From an uncultured Eubacteriales bacterium (GTDB taxonomy: Bacteria; Bacillota; Clostridia; Oscillospirales; CAG-272): a stretch of DNA of 64,000 nt. The notes beneath the pieces are model-generated. The model was not told where the DNA came from. It made no database searches and saw nothing but the letters and a program-made list of their open reading frames with translations. Location of the stretch: the NCBI GenBank assembly GCA_934433485.1, contig CAKRZR010000009.1:18932-82931 (forward strand). The letters run 5' to 3'. The position numbers and the translations under genes are program-made. Below are positions 1 through 8,508 of the stretch, one piece after another (the first letter of the stretch is position 1; every line of letters starts with the position of its first letter).

Positions 1-55
1 CTACCTTGCAAAAATCGTATCCCGATACTTATCGCGAAAATTTACAAATAATGAC

Positions 56-84
56 TTGCCAAAACACGGCGGATCGGGTATACT
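56..84 (+). promoter_or_regulatory. Promoter of the first glycosidase-like gene
   Basis: TTGCCA (56-61) and TATACT (79-84) are separated by 17 bp. The start codon is 210 bp downstream at 294, and the palindromic repeat at 84-178 begins at the -10 box, so the repeat would be transcribed in the leader. Confidence 0.6.
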
Positions 85-178
85 TAGAAAGCCCCTGATT
101 TCAGGTTATTTTTGCGATAAAAGCCATAATAATTCAACCTATGATCGCAAAAATCCGATGTATTCAGAGGTTCCTTAG
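84..178. repeat. Palindromic repeat, copy A
   Basis: This is an imperfect inverted repeat of about 95 bp. The left arm contains CCTGATTTCAGGTTATTT and TTGCGATAAAA. The right arm contains ATCGCAAAAATCCG and TCAGAGGTTCCTTAG. The arms pair over roughly 38 bases with mismatches. Related copies lie at 10140-10203 and 11323-11418. This copy sits in the leader between the promoter and the gene starting at 294. No coding capacity is seen, so it is MITE-like or a REP/BIME-like element. Confidence 0.8.
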
Positions 179-293
179 GAAAATGCTGATCAAAGATTGA
201 TGCAGTGCATCCTTGGAAAAACATAGTTTTCAAATGGATTCCTCATTTGCCACTACATGGAATCCAAGGGTCAAAATCAGGAGGGAGACAAAC

Positions 294-1481
294 ATGAAAG
301 ACTATCTCATTACATATTGGTGGGGAATCCCGGAGGCGTATTTCTCGGAGGAACGGGTAATAGAGGCGATCGATGATGGCTTCAATCTGCTGCATTTCAG
401 CTATGAACCGGCGAACAATAAAAAGGCGCTTGCGCTCTGTCAGAAGCACGGCGTACGCGCTATGATTGCGGACGCTCGGATGTACAAGGCGATGAACGAG
501 CCGGAGAATCGCGAAAAGATCCTCACGGCGCTCACCGACGATTACAAAAACGAGCCGGCGCTCTTTGGCTACTACATCACCGACGAGCCGAACGCCGCGC
601 AGTTCCCCATGCTTGCCGATATTGTGGCGACGCTGAAACGGCTTGATCCGGCGCATCCGGCGTATATCAATTTGTTCCCGAATTACGCGAATGCCGAGCA
701 GTTGGGCAATCCTACCTATGACGCGCATCTCAGAGCGTATATGGAGACCGTGAAGCCGGAGATTCTCAGCTACGACCACTATCATCTCCTTACGCCGGAG
801 CAGCCGAAGGAATTTATCACCTTTGAGAACGAGAGAGAAGCCGGAATCTACGCCGCTGCCCAAAAACGCACCGCCCGTGCCGGATTCTACGACAATATCG
901 AAGTGATCCGTGCATACGGTCTGGAATTTGGCGTGCCGTATATGCTCATCATTCTCCTGACGGAGCACGGTCCGTACCGCTACCTGAACGAAGCGGAGAT
1001 CGCGTATGAGGCATATCAGACTCTGGCATACGGCTGCTCCATGCTGTCCTACTTTACCTACTGGACACCGGACGGCGGCGATCATTGGCACTTCCGCAAC
1101 GGTATCATCTCAGAGGACGGCAAAAAATGCAGCCACTACTACGACGTGCAGAAGATCAACCGTGAGATCGCTCCTATCGGCAGACACATTGCGAACACAA
1201 CCTCCACGGCGGTGTTCCACGTCGGCTGTGAAAAAGAAAACGTCGCGCCGTTTACCGCATACAATGGTATTGACGCAGTGGAGGGCGGCAGTCTGACTGT
1301 CGGATTCTTTGCGGACGGCACCATGCTGATTGCGAATAAGGATTTTGCCGCGGATGCGGAGGTCAAAATCACCACGGCGCGTTCTCTTGAAAAATTCGTA
1401 CCCGAGACAGATGCGTTTGTACCGTGCGAAAAGACGATCACCATTCCGGCAGGGCACGGCACATACCTGCGTATTTTATAA
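294..1481 (+). CDS. TIM-barrel glycoside-hydrolase-like protein
   Basis: This is a 395-residue protein without a signal peptide, so probably cytoplasmic. ATG 294 was chosen because GGAGGG lies just upstream; the frame is open further back but without a good site. The pattern FGYYITDEP (about 91-99) resembles the beta-strand-4 acid/base position of clan GH-A glycosidases, and SYDHYH follows near 170. A small beta-rich C-terminal domain ends the protein. It shares layout with the convergent gene at 1546-2817 (IWDEP), suggesting distant paralogues. Family and substrate cannot be assigned from sequence alone. The repeat-bearing leader is unusual. Confidence 0.75.
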   Translation: MKDYLITYWWGIPEAYFSEERVIEAIDDGFNLLHFSYEPANNKKALALCQKHGVRAMIADARMYKAMNEPENREKILTALTDDYKNEPALFGYYITDEPNAAQFPMLADIVATLKRLDPAHPAYINLFPNYANAEQLGNPTYDAHLRAYMETVKPEILSYDHYHLLTPEQPKEFITFENEREAGIYAAAQKRTARAGFYDNIEVIRAYGLEFGVPYMLIILLTEHGPYRYLNEAEIAYEAYQTLAYGCSMLSYFTYWTPDGGDHWHFRNGIISEDGKKCSHYYDVQKINREIAPIGRHIANTTSTAVFHVGCEKENVAPFTAYNGIDAVEGGSLTVGFFADGTMLIANKDFAADAEVKITTARSLEKFVPETDAFVPCEKTITIPAGHGTYLRIL

Positions 1482-1492
1482 AGAACCACACG

Positions 1493-1538
1493 AAAACCGA
1501 GGGCAATCCGAAGCGAGATACCCTCGGTTTTCTTTTTT
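1493..1538. terminator. Bidirectional terminator
   Basis: AAAACCGAGGG (1493-1503) pairs perfectly with CCCTCGGTTTT (1521-1531), followed by CTTTTTT. It lies between two convergent genes and can serve both strands. Confidence 0.85.
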
Positions 1539-1545
1539 GTCCGAT

Positions 1546-2817
1546 TTACTTAGCGATCCGGTACTCGAGCGTGTACGGTGCCGCGTCGGTCACCTCGTCC
1601 ATACGGTAGAGGACACCGTCGCCGGGTGCTAAATGCAGTGGCAGGGAAGTGATATTGTCGCCGAGGAAAATCTGTTCCCCGGTTTCACGGGATACCGTGT
1701 AGAGGCGCACCGGCTTGCCAAGCGGCAAATCGACGGCAAGGGGCTCGTCCACGTCGCGGTTTAAGAATAAGAAATACCGGTGACCGTATGCGTCTGCAAG
1801 CTCACCAACGGAACAGCGGCGCGGGAGAGTCTGGGGCAGAATGTCGTGACCGGTCAGCTCGTCCGAGAGTCCCGTGAGATAGGGAGAGCCGGCAAGCAGC
1901 TCCACGCTGTGGTATACGCCGACACTGTGGAGTGCCATGAGCGTATTGCCGAGTGCACGGAATTCCGCGTGGATCCGCTTTGTTTCCTCAAATATCGGTC
2001 CGCGCTCGCCTTCCTCCGTGATCACCGCGTCGACAGCTGTGAATTCCTGGAGCGCCTTGGCACCGTACATTGCTCCGGCATACATCTGGCTGCGCACCAT
2101 CGGGAATGTGAACCGGTGATATTTGTGGAGATTGACCGCCTGATAATAGAACCAGAGCGGCATCTGGTAATCGCGCGCTACCTTACGCAGCAGTCCGAGA
2201 TCGCACCAGAGCAGGGAATTGTCAAGCTGGTCCTCGTCATTGTAGTTCCGCAGACCGAACGGATAGTAGTCGAGCGACAGCACCGGTGGATCAATCACCT
2301 TCGCGTAGTCGTACAGGTACTTTGTGAAAAGACCGTTTGGCCATGTGTATTCCGGGTTGTAGCTCGGGATCGCCACAGTAAACGGGAGCTTGCCGGGGGC
2401 TGCCTGTTCATACAGATCCGCCTGCCGTCTTGCCTCCGCGAGCTGGTCGGGATGAAACGGCTCGTCCCAGATGTACACGCCGACCGTGCGTTTCCACGGG
2501 GCAAGCGTGTTCGCCAGTGGCACCATCGACTGGAGCTTTCCCTCGCGGGACACAAACTCCTGCATACCGCCGTGGAGCGTAAAGTCCTGGAAGAGCAGGT
2601 CAATGCCGTATTCCTCGCAGAGCTGTACCGCTTCAAAAGCCTGTTCATGGGTTGCCCAGCCAAGCTCCAGCATGGTAAAGCCCGCATCCACGCAGTTGCG
2701 GATCACATTACGCATATGGCTGCCGCGCGCGCTGAAGGTGGAGAGAATGAAGTTGTCCTGCCGCCAATGTCTGCGCGGATTGCCGAGCGGATGACGGTCG
2801 AAAATTTTATGTTCCAT
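1546..2817 (-). CDS. TIM-barrel glycoside-hydrolase-like protein
   Basis: This 423-residue, leaderless protein starts at ATG 2817 behind CCGGAGGAA. It has a GH-A-like TIM barrel: GFTMLELGWA near 46, YIWDEPFHP near 115-123 with a candidate acid/base Glu119, and LSLDYYPFG further on. The C-terminal 100 residues are beta-rich. It is probably an intracellular glycosidase acting on imported oligosaccharides, inferred from fold-level resemblance only. It is transcribed alone from the promoter at 2847-2875 and converges on the gene at 294-1481. Confidence 0.72.
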   Translation of the reverse strand: MEHKIFDRHPLGNPRRHWRQDNFILSTFSARGSHMRNVIRNCVDAGFTMLELGWATHEQAFEAVQLCEEYGIDLLFQDFTLHGGMQEFVSREGKLQSMVPLANTLAPWKRTVGVYIWDEPFHPDQLAEARRQADLYEQAAPGKLPFTVAIPSYNPEYTWPNGLFTKYLYDYAKVIDPPVLSLDYYPFGLRNYNDEDQLDNSLLWCDLGLLRKVARDYQMPLWFYYQAVNLHKYHRFTFPMVRSQMYAGAMYGAKALQEFTAVDAVITEEGERGPIFEETKRIHAEFRALGNTLMALHSVGVYHSVELLAGSPYLTGLSDELTGHDILPQTLPRRCSVGELADAYGHRYFLFLNRDVDEPLAVDLPLGKPVRLYTVSRETGEQIFLGDNITSLPLHLAPGDGVLYRMDEVTDAAPYTLEYRIAK

Positions 2818-2846
2818 AGATTCCTCCGGAATGAATTTCTACCTAT

Positions 2847-2875
2847 ATTATAACGATATCGTCGCCAGATTGCAA
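2847..2875 (-). promoter_or_regulatory. Promoter of the 1546-2817 gene
   Basis: On the minus strand TTGCAA (2870-2875) and TATAAT (2847-2852) are 17 bp apart, about 30 bp before the start codon. Confidence 0.75.
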
Positions 2876-2920
2876 GACTTTCTCTGCGATCGGCGCGTGA
2901 TTTGTGCTTTCTGGACTTTG

Positions 2921-4135
2921 TCAGATGTAGTCCGAAATATAAGGGATTTCATGCAGCAGCACATCGTCGAGCAGCTGGATGGTCTCCCCATTTGCCGTGA
3001 TCCGACCCATGCGGTAGAGCTTGGACGCAGATTTGTATCCGAGCAGCAGCGTGGTCAGTGTAGCAACGGACATGTGTGCTGTGTGGCAGCATTCTGTGTC
3101 GTCCGATTGAATGGTGCATGTTCCCTTATGGAAACGGACCGTGTATGTTTTGTTGTTCCATGGCAGAAACACGTCGGTCACGGCAAAGGAAACGCATACG
3201 TCATCGGTTGTCGGGTCGCAGTGATATTTTGGGAAAAACTGCTCGACGTCCACGATACGTCCCATGATGTACGGACGTATTGTCTCGCGAATGTCGCCGT
3301 CCTCCAATTCAAAGGCAATAGGATCGCTGAAATAGGAGGAACCGCGTACCTCATCGATCATGGAATCGTGAGCACGGATATATTCCCACAGACCTTCCTT
3401 CGCTTCCTCGGTCAGATAGATCATTTCCTTGATGTGCATCACGTCGTCCTTGATGAGGTAAACCATATAGCCGCAGGACTTGCCGTTTACATCGTAATAG
3501 ATCGCGACCATGGTGTCGTCCTCATCCCAGCGCCAGTATTCCTCCCACGCAAGCGCGTTGCGGAAGAGACAGCCGTGTGTGTTGGCGGCAAACTGTGCGT
3601 GGAGATTGTGAAAGTCGTTGTTGTCCCATGGTACACGGCGTACATATCCCGGTGCTGTCGCTTTTTCGGGGATCTGACGATCCTTTACGGAATAGGTGAG
3701 CTTATTCGAGATGATCTCCCATCCCATCTTTCGATACAGTGGAATGGAGTACGGAAAAAGCAGAGCAAGCGATTGTCCGCGGCGGCGCATATGGTCAAGA
3801 CTCTGGTGCATCAGCCGTTTCATAATCCCATGACCGGAGTATTCCGGGTAGGTGCATACGCTTGTCACAAACCCGACCGGATATACCGCGCCGTACACAT
3901 TCATTTTCAGCGGATATACGGCGATTTGCGACACAAGCGTTTCACCGTCAAAGCAGCCGAGGACGTCTGCACGCTCCAGAATCGGGAATTTGGACTGTTT
4001 GATTTCATCGTCCCGCCAACCGGTCATGGACAATTCCTGCTCCGTGATCTGGAAGGCATAGCGGAGCAGCGCGTTATACTGCTCGAGGTCGTCTGTTTTC
4101 AGGTTGCGTATTTCATATTCTGTATTCGGCAGCAT
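2921..4135 (-). CDS. Eis-like GNAT N-acetyltransferase
   Basis: This 404-residue protein has the size of the Eis family, in which two GNAT-like domains are followed by an SCP2-like C-terminal domain. The N-terminal GNAT fold is clear: the acetyl-CoA pyrophosphate-binding motif CTYPEYSGHGIMKRLM lies at about 94-109. The stretch FPYSIPLYRKMGWEI just after it is typical of Eis homologues. ATG 4135 has GGGAG upstream. Family members acetylate amines, including aminoglycosides in mycobacterial Eis; the substrate here is unknown. It has its own promoter at 4203-4231. Confidence 0.85.
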   Translation of the reverse strand: MLPNTEYEIRNLKTDDLEQYNALLRYAFQITEQELSMTGWRDDEIKQSKFPILERADVLGCFDGETLVSQIAVYPLKMNVYGAVYPVGFVTSVCTYPEYSGHGIMKRLMHQSLDHMRRRGQSLALLFPYSIPLYRKMGWEIISNKLTYSVKDRQIPEKATAPGYVRRVPWDNNDFHNLHAQFAANTHGCLFRNALAWEEYWRWDEDDTMVAIYYDVNGKSCGYMVYLIKDDVMHIKEMIYLTEEAKEGLWEYIRAHDSMIDEVRGSSYFSDPIAFELEDGDIRETIRPYIMGRIVDVEQFFPKYHCDPTTDDVCVSFAVTDVFLPWNNKTYTVRFHKGTCTIQSDDTECCHTAHMSVATLTTLLLGYKSASKLYRMGRITANGETIQLLDDVLLHEIPYISDYI

Positions 4136-4202
4136 ATGGTTCTCCCGTTGTATATAGGACAGCTATGGATAAAAAAGACATCCATGCGATCTTGTATACA
4201 TG

Positions 4203-4231
4203 ATTATACAACGAATCGGTACGGATGTCAA
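4203..4231 (-). promoter_or_regulatory. Promoter of the Eis-like gene
   Basis: Consensus TTGACA (4226-4231) and TATAAT (4203-4208) on the minus strand with a 17-bp spacer. Confidence 0.85.
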
Positions 4232-4284
4232 TTGTATTTCCGGAAAAAGGAGGCGCGGAATCCCTCTATCTTAAGTCAGCGTTT

Positions 4285-4332
4285 CCCAAAGGAGGCACTG
4301 AATCACGCCACCTTATAACAGCGTTTCCTTAG
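4285..4332. repeat. Divergent member of the palindromic repeat family
   Basis: The left arm CAAAGGAGGCACTGAAT (about 4287-4303) is imperfectly complementary to the right arm ATAACAGCGTTTCCTTAG (4315-4332). The outer CTAAGGAA...CTG pattern matches the ends of the repeats at 84, 10140 and 11323, but the central TTTTTGCGATAAAA block is missing. CAGCGTTTCC also occurs at 4277-4286 and 24068-24077. The stop codon of the amidase gene (4329-4331) lies inside the right end. Confidence 0.4.
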
Positions 4333-4907
4333 CGTTCGTCAGCGGATTCACCGCCGCCGCCATACAGATACGGGAAGCAGCTGCTCTGCCCGAGATAGGT
4401 TTCGTATACCTCCTCCGGTACCTCGGTGCGGATTGCCTCAATATGCAGAAACCGCGCTTCTGCGTATCGATAGGAATCAAGCGGACGGTCGAGAGCGTCC
4501 TCGGAATGCGCGGCGACAAGATAGGTGCCGGCGGAAAATCCGGTGACAAAGAGCGTGTGGTAGTAGTTGCCTGCGTCGTTGCTGAGCTGGATCACGTCGC
4601 CTGCCGACAGACCGCCCGGATACGTCTCCGTCATATACGGTCCGACACCGTCGTTCCCGGTCATAAAATTGTAGAAATACTCGACTCCTGTCCATGCGGG
4701 CGCACGGTCGGATGGCGACAGATAGTACCAGCCAAAGGTAGGCGTGTAATTCATCACACAGCATCCGGCGTATACGCACTGCGATACAAAATTTGTACAG
4801 TCGCCGCCGATGCCGGTGAAATTCGTAAAGAGCGGATTCCGGGAAAACGCCCAACGCCGCGCGTACGCAATCGCGTGATCCCGGTCGTACGGAAAGCTGA
4901 TCAGCAT
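4329..4907 (-). CDS. Amidase_6 domain protein
   Basis: This is a 192-residue protein of the putative amidase (Amidase_6, NlpC/P60-like fold) family. RDHAIAYARRWA is followed by GGDCTNFVSQCVYAG (about 35-49) with candidate catalytic Cys37; the catalytic His is likely in NYYHTLF (near 117). Such proteins act on peptide or amide bonds, often in the cell wall, but no signal peptide or membrane segment is seen here. ATG 4907 is preferred over GTG 4916 because GAGG sits 8 bases before it. The stop codon is supplied by the end of the adjoining repeat. The exact substrate is unknown. Confidence 0.8.
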   Translation of the reverse strand: MLISFPYDRDHAIAYARRWAFSRNPLFTNFTGIGGDCTNFVSQCVYAGCCVMNYTPTFGWYYLSPSDRAPAWTGVEYFYNFMTGNDGVGPYMTETYPGGLSAGDVIQLSNDAGNYYHTLFVTGFSAGTYLVAAHSEDALDRPLDSYRYAEARFLHIEAIRTEVPEEVYETYLGQSSCFPYLYGGGGESADER

Positions 4908-4973
4908 AGAATGCACCTCACAGATGGAATCTCGCTATAGAATATGCACGCGGTGTGCTGTCGGTGTTATATA

Positions 4974-4987
4974 ACTACAAATGTAGT
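4974..4987. promoter_or_regulatory. CopY/BlaI-type operator candidate
   Basis: ACTACAAATGTAGT is a perfect 14-bp palindrome containing TACAnnTGTA, the core recognised by CopY and BlaI/MecI repressors. It lies in the divergent region between the amidase gene and the solute-binding protein gene. The same palindrome, extended to 16 bp, occurs at 34544-34559. No BlaI/CopY gene is in the window. Confidence 0.5.
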
Positions 4988-5055
4988 GTTGTTGAATCAT
5001 ATGAAATACAGGTGTAAAAAGAGCCTGTATATCGTGCAAAACAAGCAAATTGTCA

Positions 5056-5085
5056 TTGACAAGCCATGGCGTTTTATGCTATAAT
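5056..5085 (+). promoter_or_regulatory. Promoter of the solute-binding protein / GH28-like operon
   Basis: TTGACA (5056-5061) and TATAAT (5080-5085), spacer 18 bp, 55 bp before the start codon at 5141. Confidence 0.8.
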
Positions 5086-5140
5086 TGTAAATAAAAAATC
5101 CACTGCATGGAATGATTGGAAGAAAAAACAGGAGTACGAT

Positions 5141-6619
5141 ATGAAAAAGCACCATGTCACAGCACTCATCCTCGCATTGTTTCTTACTACTGTCGCCGGT
5201 ACCGCCTGTGCCGGAGAAACAAGCCAGGAATCCGTGGAAACTGCGCCTGAATCCGCAGCGCAGACGGAGACCGAAACGGAGACCACCCGGTACGCCGCGG
5301 ATCTGCCGGAACGGGACTTTGCCGGGGAAACATTCACCTTCTACGCGCGCATTTACGGCGGAACATGGGACGCGGACGATTTGCTCGCGGAGGAAACCAC
5401 GGGCGAAAAAATCAACGACGCGCTGTATGAGAGGCAGACCTGCATCGAGGATACCTACAATCTTTCCCTGGCAGTTGTACCGAGCGGAAACGATGACATC
5501 CTGTCCAGTGTGAAAACCTTTATAAACGCCGGGGACGACACCTACCAGTCCATCGTCGGCAAGGTGTACAATATGGCGTCGCTGTCCGTATCCGGCATGC
5601 TCACGGATATGCACGAGGTGGAGAACATCGATCTCACAAAGCCATGGTGGGGACAGGTTATGAACAACTCTGTGTCCATAGGCGGGAAGCAGCATTACGC
5701 GGTAGGGGATATCACCATTGTCGACAACCAGGCGGAGCGGATCTATTATTTCAATAAAGGACTCGCGGAGCAATTGGGGCTTGGCAGTCTCTATGAAACG
5801 GTACGCGAGGGAAAATGGACGGTCGATACGTTCATGACATGCAATGAGGCGGCACTGGTGGATCTCAACGGCGATGGAAAATATACCCGTGATACGGACC
5901 AGTTCGGTACCATGGCACAGCCGCAGCATCTCGGGTTCGGACTGTATCTCGGTGCCGGGGAAATGGTCATCGGCAAGGACGAAAACGATCTGCCGTATTT
6001 TCAGGCTGCGCAGCCGGACGCCATCGACATCATGGTCACGATCGCGGAAAAAATCGGCGGCAATCCCTCGATCAGCAACAGTGGAGACGCCCTGCTCAGT
6101 ACGCTGTATCCGGACAATCTTGTCTATTTCACGGAGGGACGCGTGCTCTTCAGCCCGGAGGTGCTCATCCACATTGAAACCATGCGCGACAGCGATGTGG
6201 ATATCGGGATCCTGCCGGTACCGAAATTCACAGAAGCACAGGAAAGCTATTACTGCTACGCGGACGGGCATTGTGTCAACGCGATTGGCGTGCCTGTGAC
6301 AAATCTCGCAAGCGAGAAAATCGGATTTGTGCTGGAAGCGATGGCAGCGGAATCGAAAAACAATCTGACGCCGGCGTATTTTGAGGTGTGTCTGACGGAC
6401 AAGTACGTGCGCGATCCCGATTCCGCGGAAATGCTCTCTCTCGTGATGGAAAGTGCCGTGCTCGACCTCGGCGAGGTGTTCCAGTGGAACGGTATCACGA
6501 ACACCGTGTCTGAGGCGATCAACAACGGCTCCGCCATCGCCTCCACGATTACCAAGCAGGAATCCGCTGTCAACAAATCCATCGAAAAGACCGTCAAAGC
6601 GATCCTTGGGGAGGAATAA
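5141..6619 (+). CDS. Extracellular solute-binding protein (ABC sugar type)
   Basis: This is a 492-residue exported protein. The signal peptide has lysines at 2-3 and a hydrophobic core to about 19, then GTACAG, read either as a weak lipobox at Cys23 or a signal peptidase I site. An acidic Thr/Glu linker (QTETETETT) leads to the domain opening LPERDFAGETFTFYAR, typical of family 1 sugar-binding proteins of Clostridia. NGITNTVSEAINNG near the end is also typical. ATG 5141 follows GGAG; an upstream in-frame extension has no leader. It is coupled to the polygalacturonase-like gene 2 bases downstream, so it probably captures a pectin-type oligosaccharide (inference). No permease gene is nearby. 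Confidence 0.88.
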   Translation: MKKHHVTALILALFLTTVAGTACAGETSQESVETAPESAAQTETETETTRYAADLPERDFAGETFTFYARIYGGTWDADDLLAEETTGEKINDALYERQTCIEDTYNLSLAVVPSGNDDILSSVKTFINAGDDTYQSIVGKVYNMASLSVSGMLTDMHEVENIDLTKPWWGQVMNNSVSIGGKQHYAVGDITIVDNQAERIYYFNKGLAEQLGLGSLYETVREGKWTVDTFMTCNEAALVDLNGDGKYTRDTDQFGTMAQPQHLGFGLYLGAGEMVIGKDENDLPYFQAAQPDAIDIMVTIAEKIGGNPSISNSGDALLSTLYPDNLVYFTEGRVLFSPEVLIHIETMRDSDVDIGILPVPKFTEAQESYYCYADGHCVNAIGVPVTNLASEKIGFVLEAMAAESKNNLTPAYFEVCLTDKYVRDPDSAEMLSLVMESAVLDLGEVFQWNGITNTVSEAINNGSAIASTITKQESAVNKSIEKTVKAILGEE

Positions 6620-6621
6620 GT

Positions 6622-7998
6622 ATGGCAAAACGCTATCTCATCACCGACTTCGGCGCGATCACTGAGGCTTCGGACAACACGGCGGCGATTCAGTCCGCGA
6701 TCGATACCTGCTTTCTTGCAGGCGGCGGCGAGGTCGTGATCCCCGCAGGCGTGTTTCTGACCGGTGACATCCGGCTGCGCAGCCATGTGAGGCTATATCT
6801 CAAAGCAGGCGCCGTACTACGGGGGATCCGCGATCCGCTTGCGTATTATCATTACCAGTCCGACACCGTGGAGCCGCTGCCTCCCGCGTGGTACGCCGGA
6901 AATACGCCGGAGATGACGGAGAAGCAGGATTTCCACGGCGGCAAGATCCCGCCCGGCTGTCGCTGGTGCCACGGACTCATCCGCGCGATCCATGCCGAGG
7001 ACGTGGCGATCGTCGGCGAAGCAGGTGCGATCATCGACGGAGACGACTGCTATGACGCCATCGGCGAAGAGTATTACCGCGGCCCGCACGCCATCAGTAT
7101 GGAGGACTGCAAAAATATCCACCTGTCCGGCTATACAGTGAAAAACAGCGCAAACTGGGCGCATGCGATCTTCCACAGCGAAAATATCCATATGCGGAAT
7201 GTCACGGTGCGCGCAGGTCATGACGGCGTACACTTTACCACCTGCCGCAATATGACCGTGGAGGACTGCGCGTTCTACACTGGCGACGACTGTGTGGCGG
7301 GGCTGGATCTCGTCAACGTGCATGTGAAAAGCTGTATCCTCAATACAGCGTGCAGCGCGTTTCGGTTGGGCGGCACCAACGTCTATATCGAGGATTGCCA
7401 TATGTACGGTCCGGCGGCGTATCTCTTCCGCGGCAGTCTGACACCGGAGGAAAAGGCTGCCTCCATGCCGTCGCTTGCCAATCCGGGTTGGGTCACGCGC
7501 GATACGGCCGGGCACCGGTTCAACATGCTGTCTGCGTATACGTATTATGCGGACTTTACAAGCGATATCCCGGTCGCACCCGGCAATGTGGTGATGGAGA
7601 ATTGCCGTATTGAGAACGCGGATCGCCTGGTGCACTATAATTATTCCGGCAACGAGCCGTGGCAGAAAAACAAACCGCTGCACAGTCTGCGCCTGTCCGG
7701 AATCCGTGCGACGGGTGTGACCCTGCCGTTGAACGTCTACGGCGACCGCGAAAATCCGATCCGCATGGAAATCACGGATTCCGAAATTCGCTTCCGCGAG
7801 GATGTCGAACCGGACGCGTTCTGTCATCTCTGCCACCACGACTGGTTCCGTCTGCAAAACACAACGATCACCTACAAGGGAAGTGGCGCGCTCGTGAAAA
7901 CATGGTCGGAGGAAGGCGAAATCCGTATGGAAAACCTGACCGCGCCGAGCGGGAAAATCGTCAAGGCGGATGAACCATTTTTCGCACAGGCAATTTAA
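6622..7998 (+). CDS. Polygalacturonase-like (GH28/pectate-lyase superfamily) beta-helix protein
   Basis: This 458-residue protein lacks a signal peptide. The N-terminus DNTAAIQSAIDTCFLAGGG followed by VVIPAGVFLTG is the standard opening of the Pectate_lyase_3/GH28 right-handed beta-helix. FYTGDDCVAG (219-227) supplies the Asp pair of GH28. The usual NTD motif is altered to GHDG (199-202), and the canonical GHG and RIK motifs were not found, so the activity may differ from classical polygalacturonase. ATG 6622 sits 2 bases after the solute-binding protein stop, with GGGGAGG overlapping that gene's end. The two form an operon closed by the hairpin at 8007-8047. Confidence 0.82.
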   Translation: MAKRYLITDFGAITEASDNTAAIQSAIDTCFLAGGGEVVIPAGVFLTGDIRLRSHVRLYLKAGAVLRGIRDPLAYYHYQSDTVEPLPPAWYAGNTPEMTEKQDFHGGKIPPGCRWCHGLIRAIHAEDVAIVGEAGAIIDGDDCYDAIGEEYYRGPHAISMEDCKNIHLSGYTVKNSANWAHAIFHSENIHMRNVTVRAGHDGVHFTTCRNMTVEDCAFYTGDDCVAGLDLVNVHVKSCILNTACSAFRLGGTNVYIEDCHMYGPAAYLFRGSLTPEEKAASMPSLANPGWVTRDTAGHRFNMLSAYTYYADFTSDIPVAPGNVVMENCRIENADRLVHYNYSGNEPWQKNKPLHSLRLSGIRATGVTLPLNVYGDRENPIRMEITDSEIRFREDVEPDAFCHLCHHDWFRLQNTTITYKGSGALVKTWSEEGEIRMENLTAPSGKIVKADEPFFAQAI

Positions 7999-8006
7999 GC
8001 ATATAA

Positions 8007-8047
8007 AAACGCGATGGTACAGCTGAAAAAGCCATACCATCGCGTTT
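8007..8047 (+). terminator. Terminator-like hairpin
   Basis: AAACGCGATGGTA (8007-8019) pairs perfectly over 13 bp with TACCATCGCGTTT (8035-8047). The T-run is short (TTTGATATTT). It lies 8 bases after the GH28-like gene. Confidence 0.7.
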
Positions 8048-8112
8048 GATATTTGTGATTTACCGAACACTGCTGTCGTGTCCGGTAGAATGGAAAGGGA
8101 GATGATAAAACG

Positions 8113-8508
8113 CTATATCCACCAATCTGGCGTCAATTCGCCGAGGCTCACGATCCGTTCGGTATTGCAGTCGAGCATCACCTCAACTGATTTATACTTT
8201 TCCGGCATGAGCTGCACCATCAGTTCCCGGCAGGCTCCGCAAGGTGCTAACGCTTTCCCTTCAGCGGAGATGGCGAGAACCCGGCGGATTTCGTTTTCGC
8301 CACATGTGAGCATATGAAATATAGCGTTTCGTTCCGCGCAGATACCGAGTGTACAGGCGGTATCCACGCATACGCCAGTGTGGATTTTTCCGGAGGCGGA
8401 TTCAATAGCCGCAGCTACGCCGCCTGCTTCGATCATTCCGGAAACCTGTCGCGGATGGCAGACTGCCAGTGCAGCTTCATAGAGCCTTTGCCAAACCGCG
8501 ACCTTCAC
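8113..8508 (-). CDS. Cytidine deaminase family protein
   Basis: This is a zinc-dependent nucleoside/cytidine deaminase-like protein of 131 residues if started at GTG 8508. The zinc and proton-shuttle motif CAERNAIF and the second zinc motif PCGACRE are intact. ACTLGICAERNAI places it with the blasticidin-deaminase-like branch rather than the main cdd branch. The start is uncertain: the frame runs back without a stop through GTG 8529 into the flavoredoxin pseudogene as far as the TAG at 8794-8796. GTG 8508 has GGAG about 11 bases upstream and gives the usual family length. It probably depended on translation of the broken upstream gene. Confidence 0.8.
   Translation of the reverse strand: MKVAVWQRLYEAALAVCHPRQVSGMIEAGGVAAAIESASGKIHTGVCVDTACTLGICAERNAIFHMLTCGENEIRRVLAISAEGKALAPCGACRELMVQLMPEKYKSVEVMLDCNTERIVSLGELTPDWWI

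Noticed and set aside
4997..6628. A 540-codon minus-strand open frame opposite the solute-binding protein gene
   Set aside because: Shadow of a GC-rich gene; no family resemblance and no start signal.
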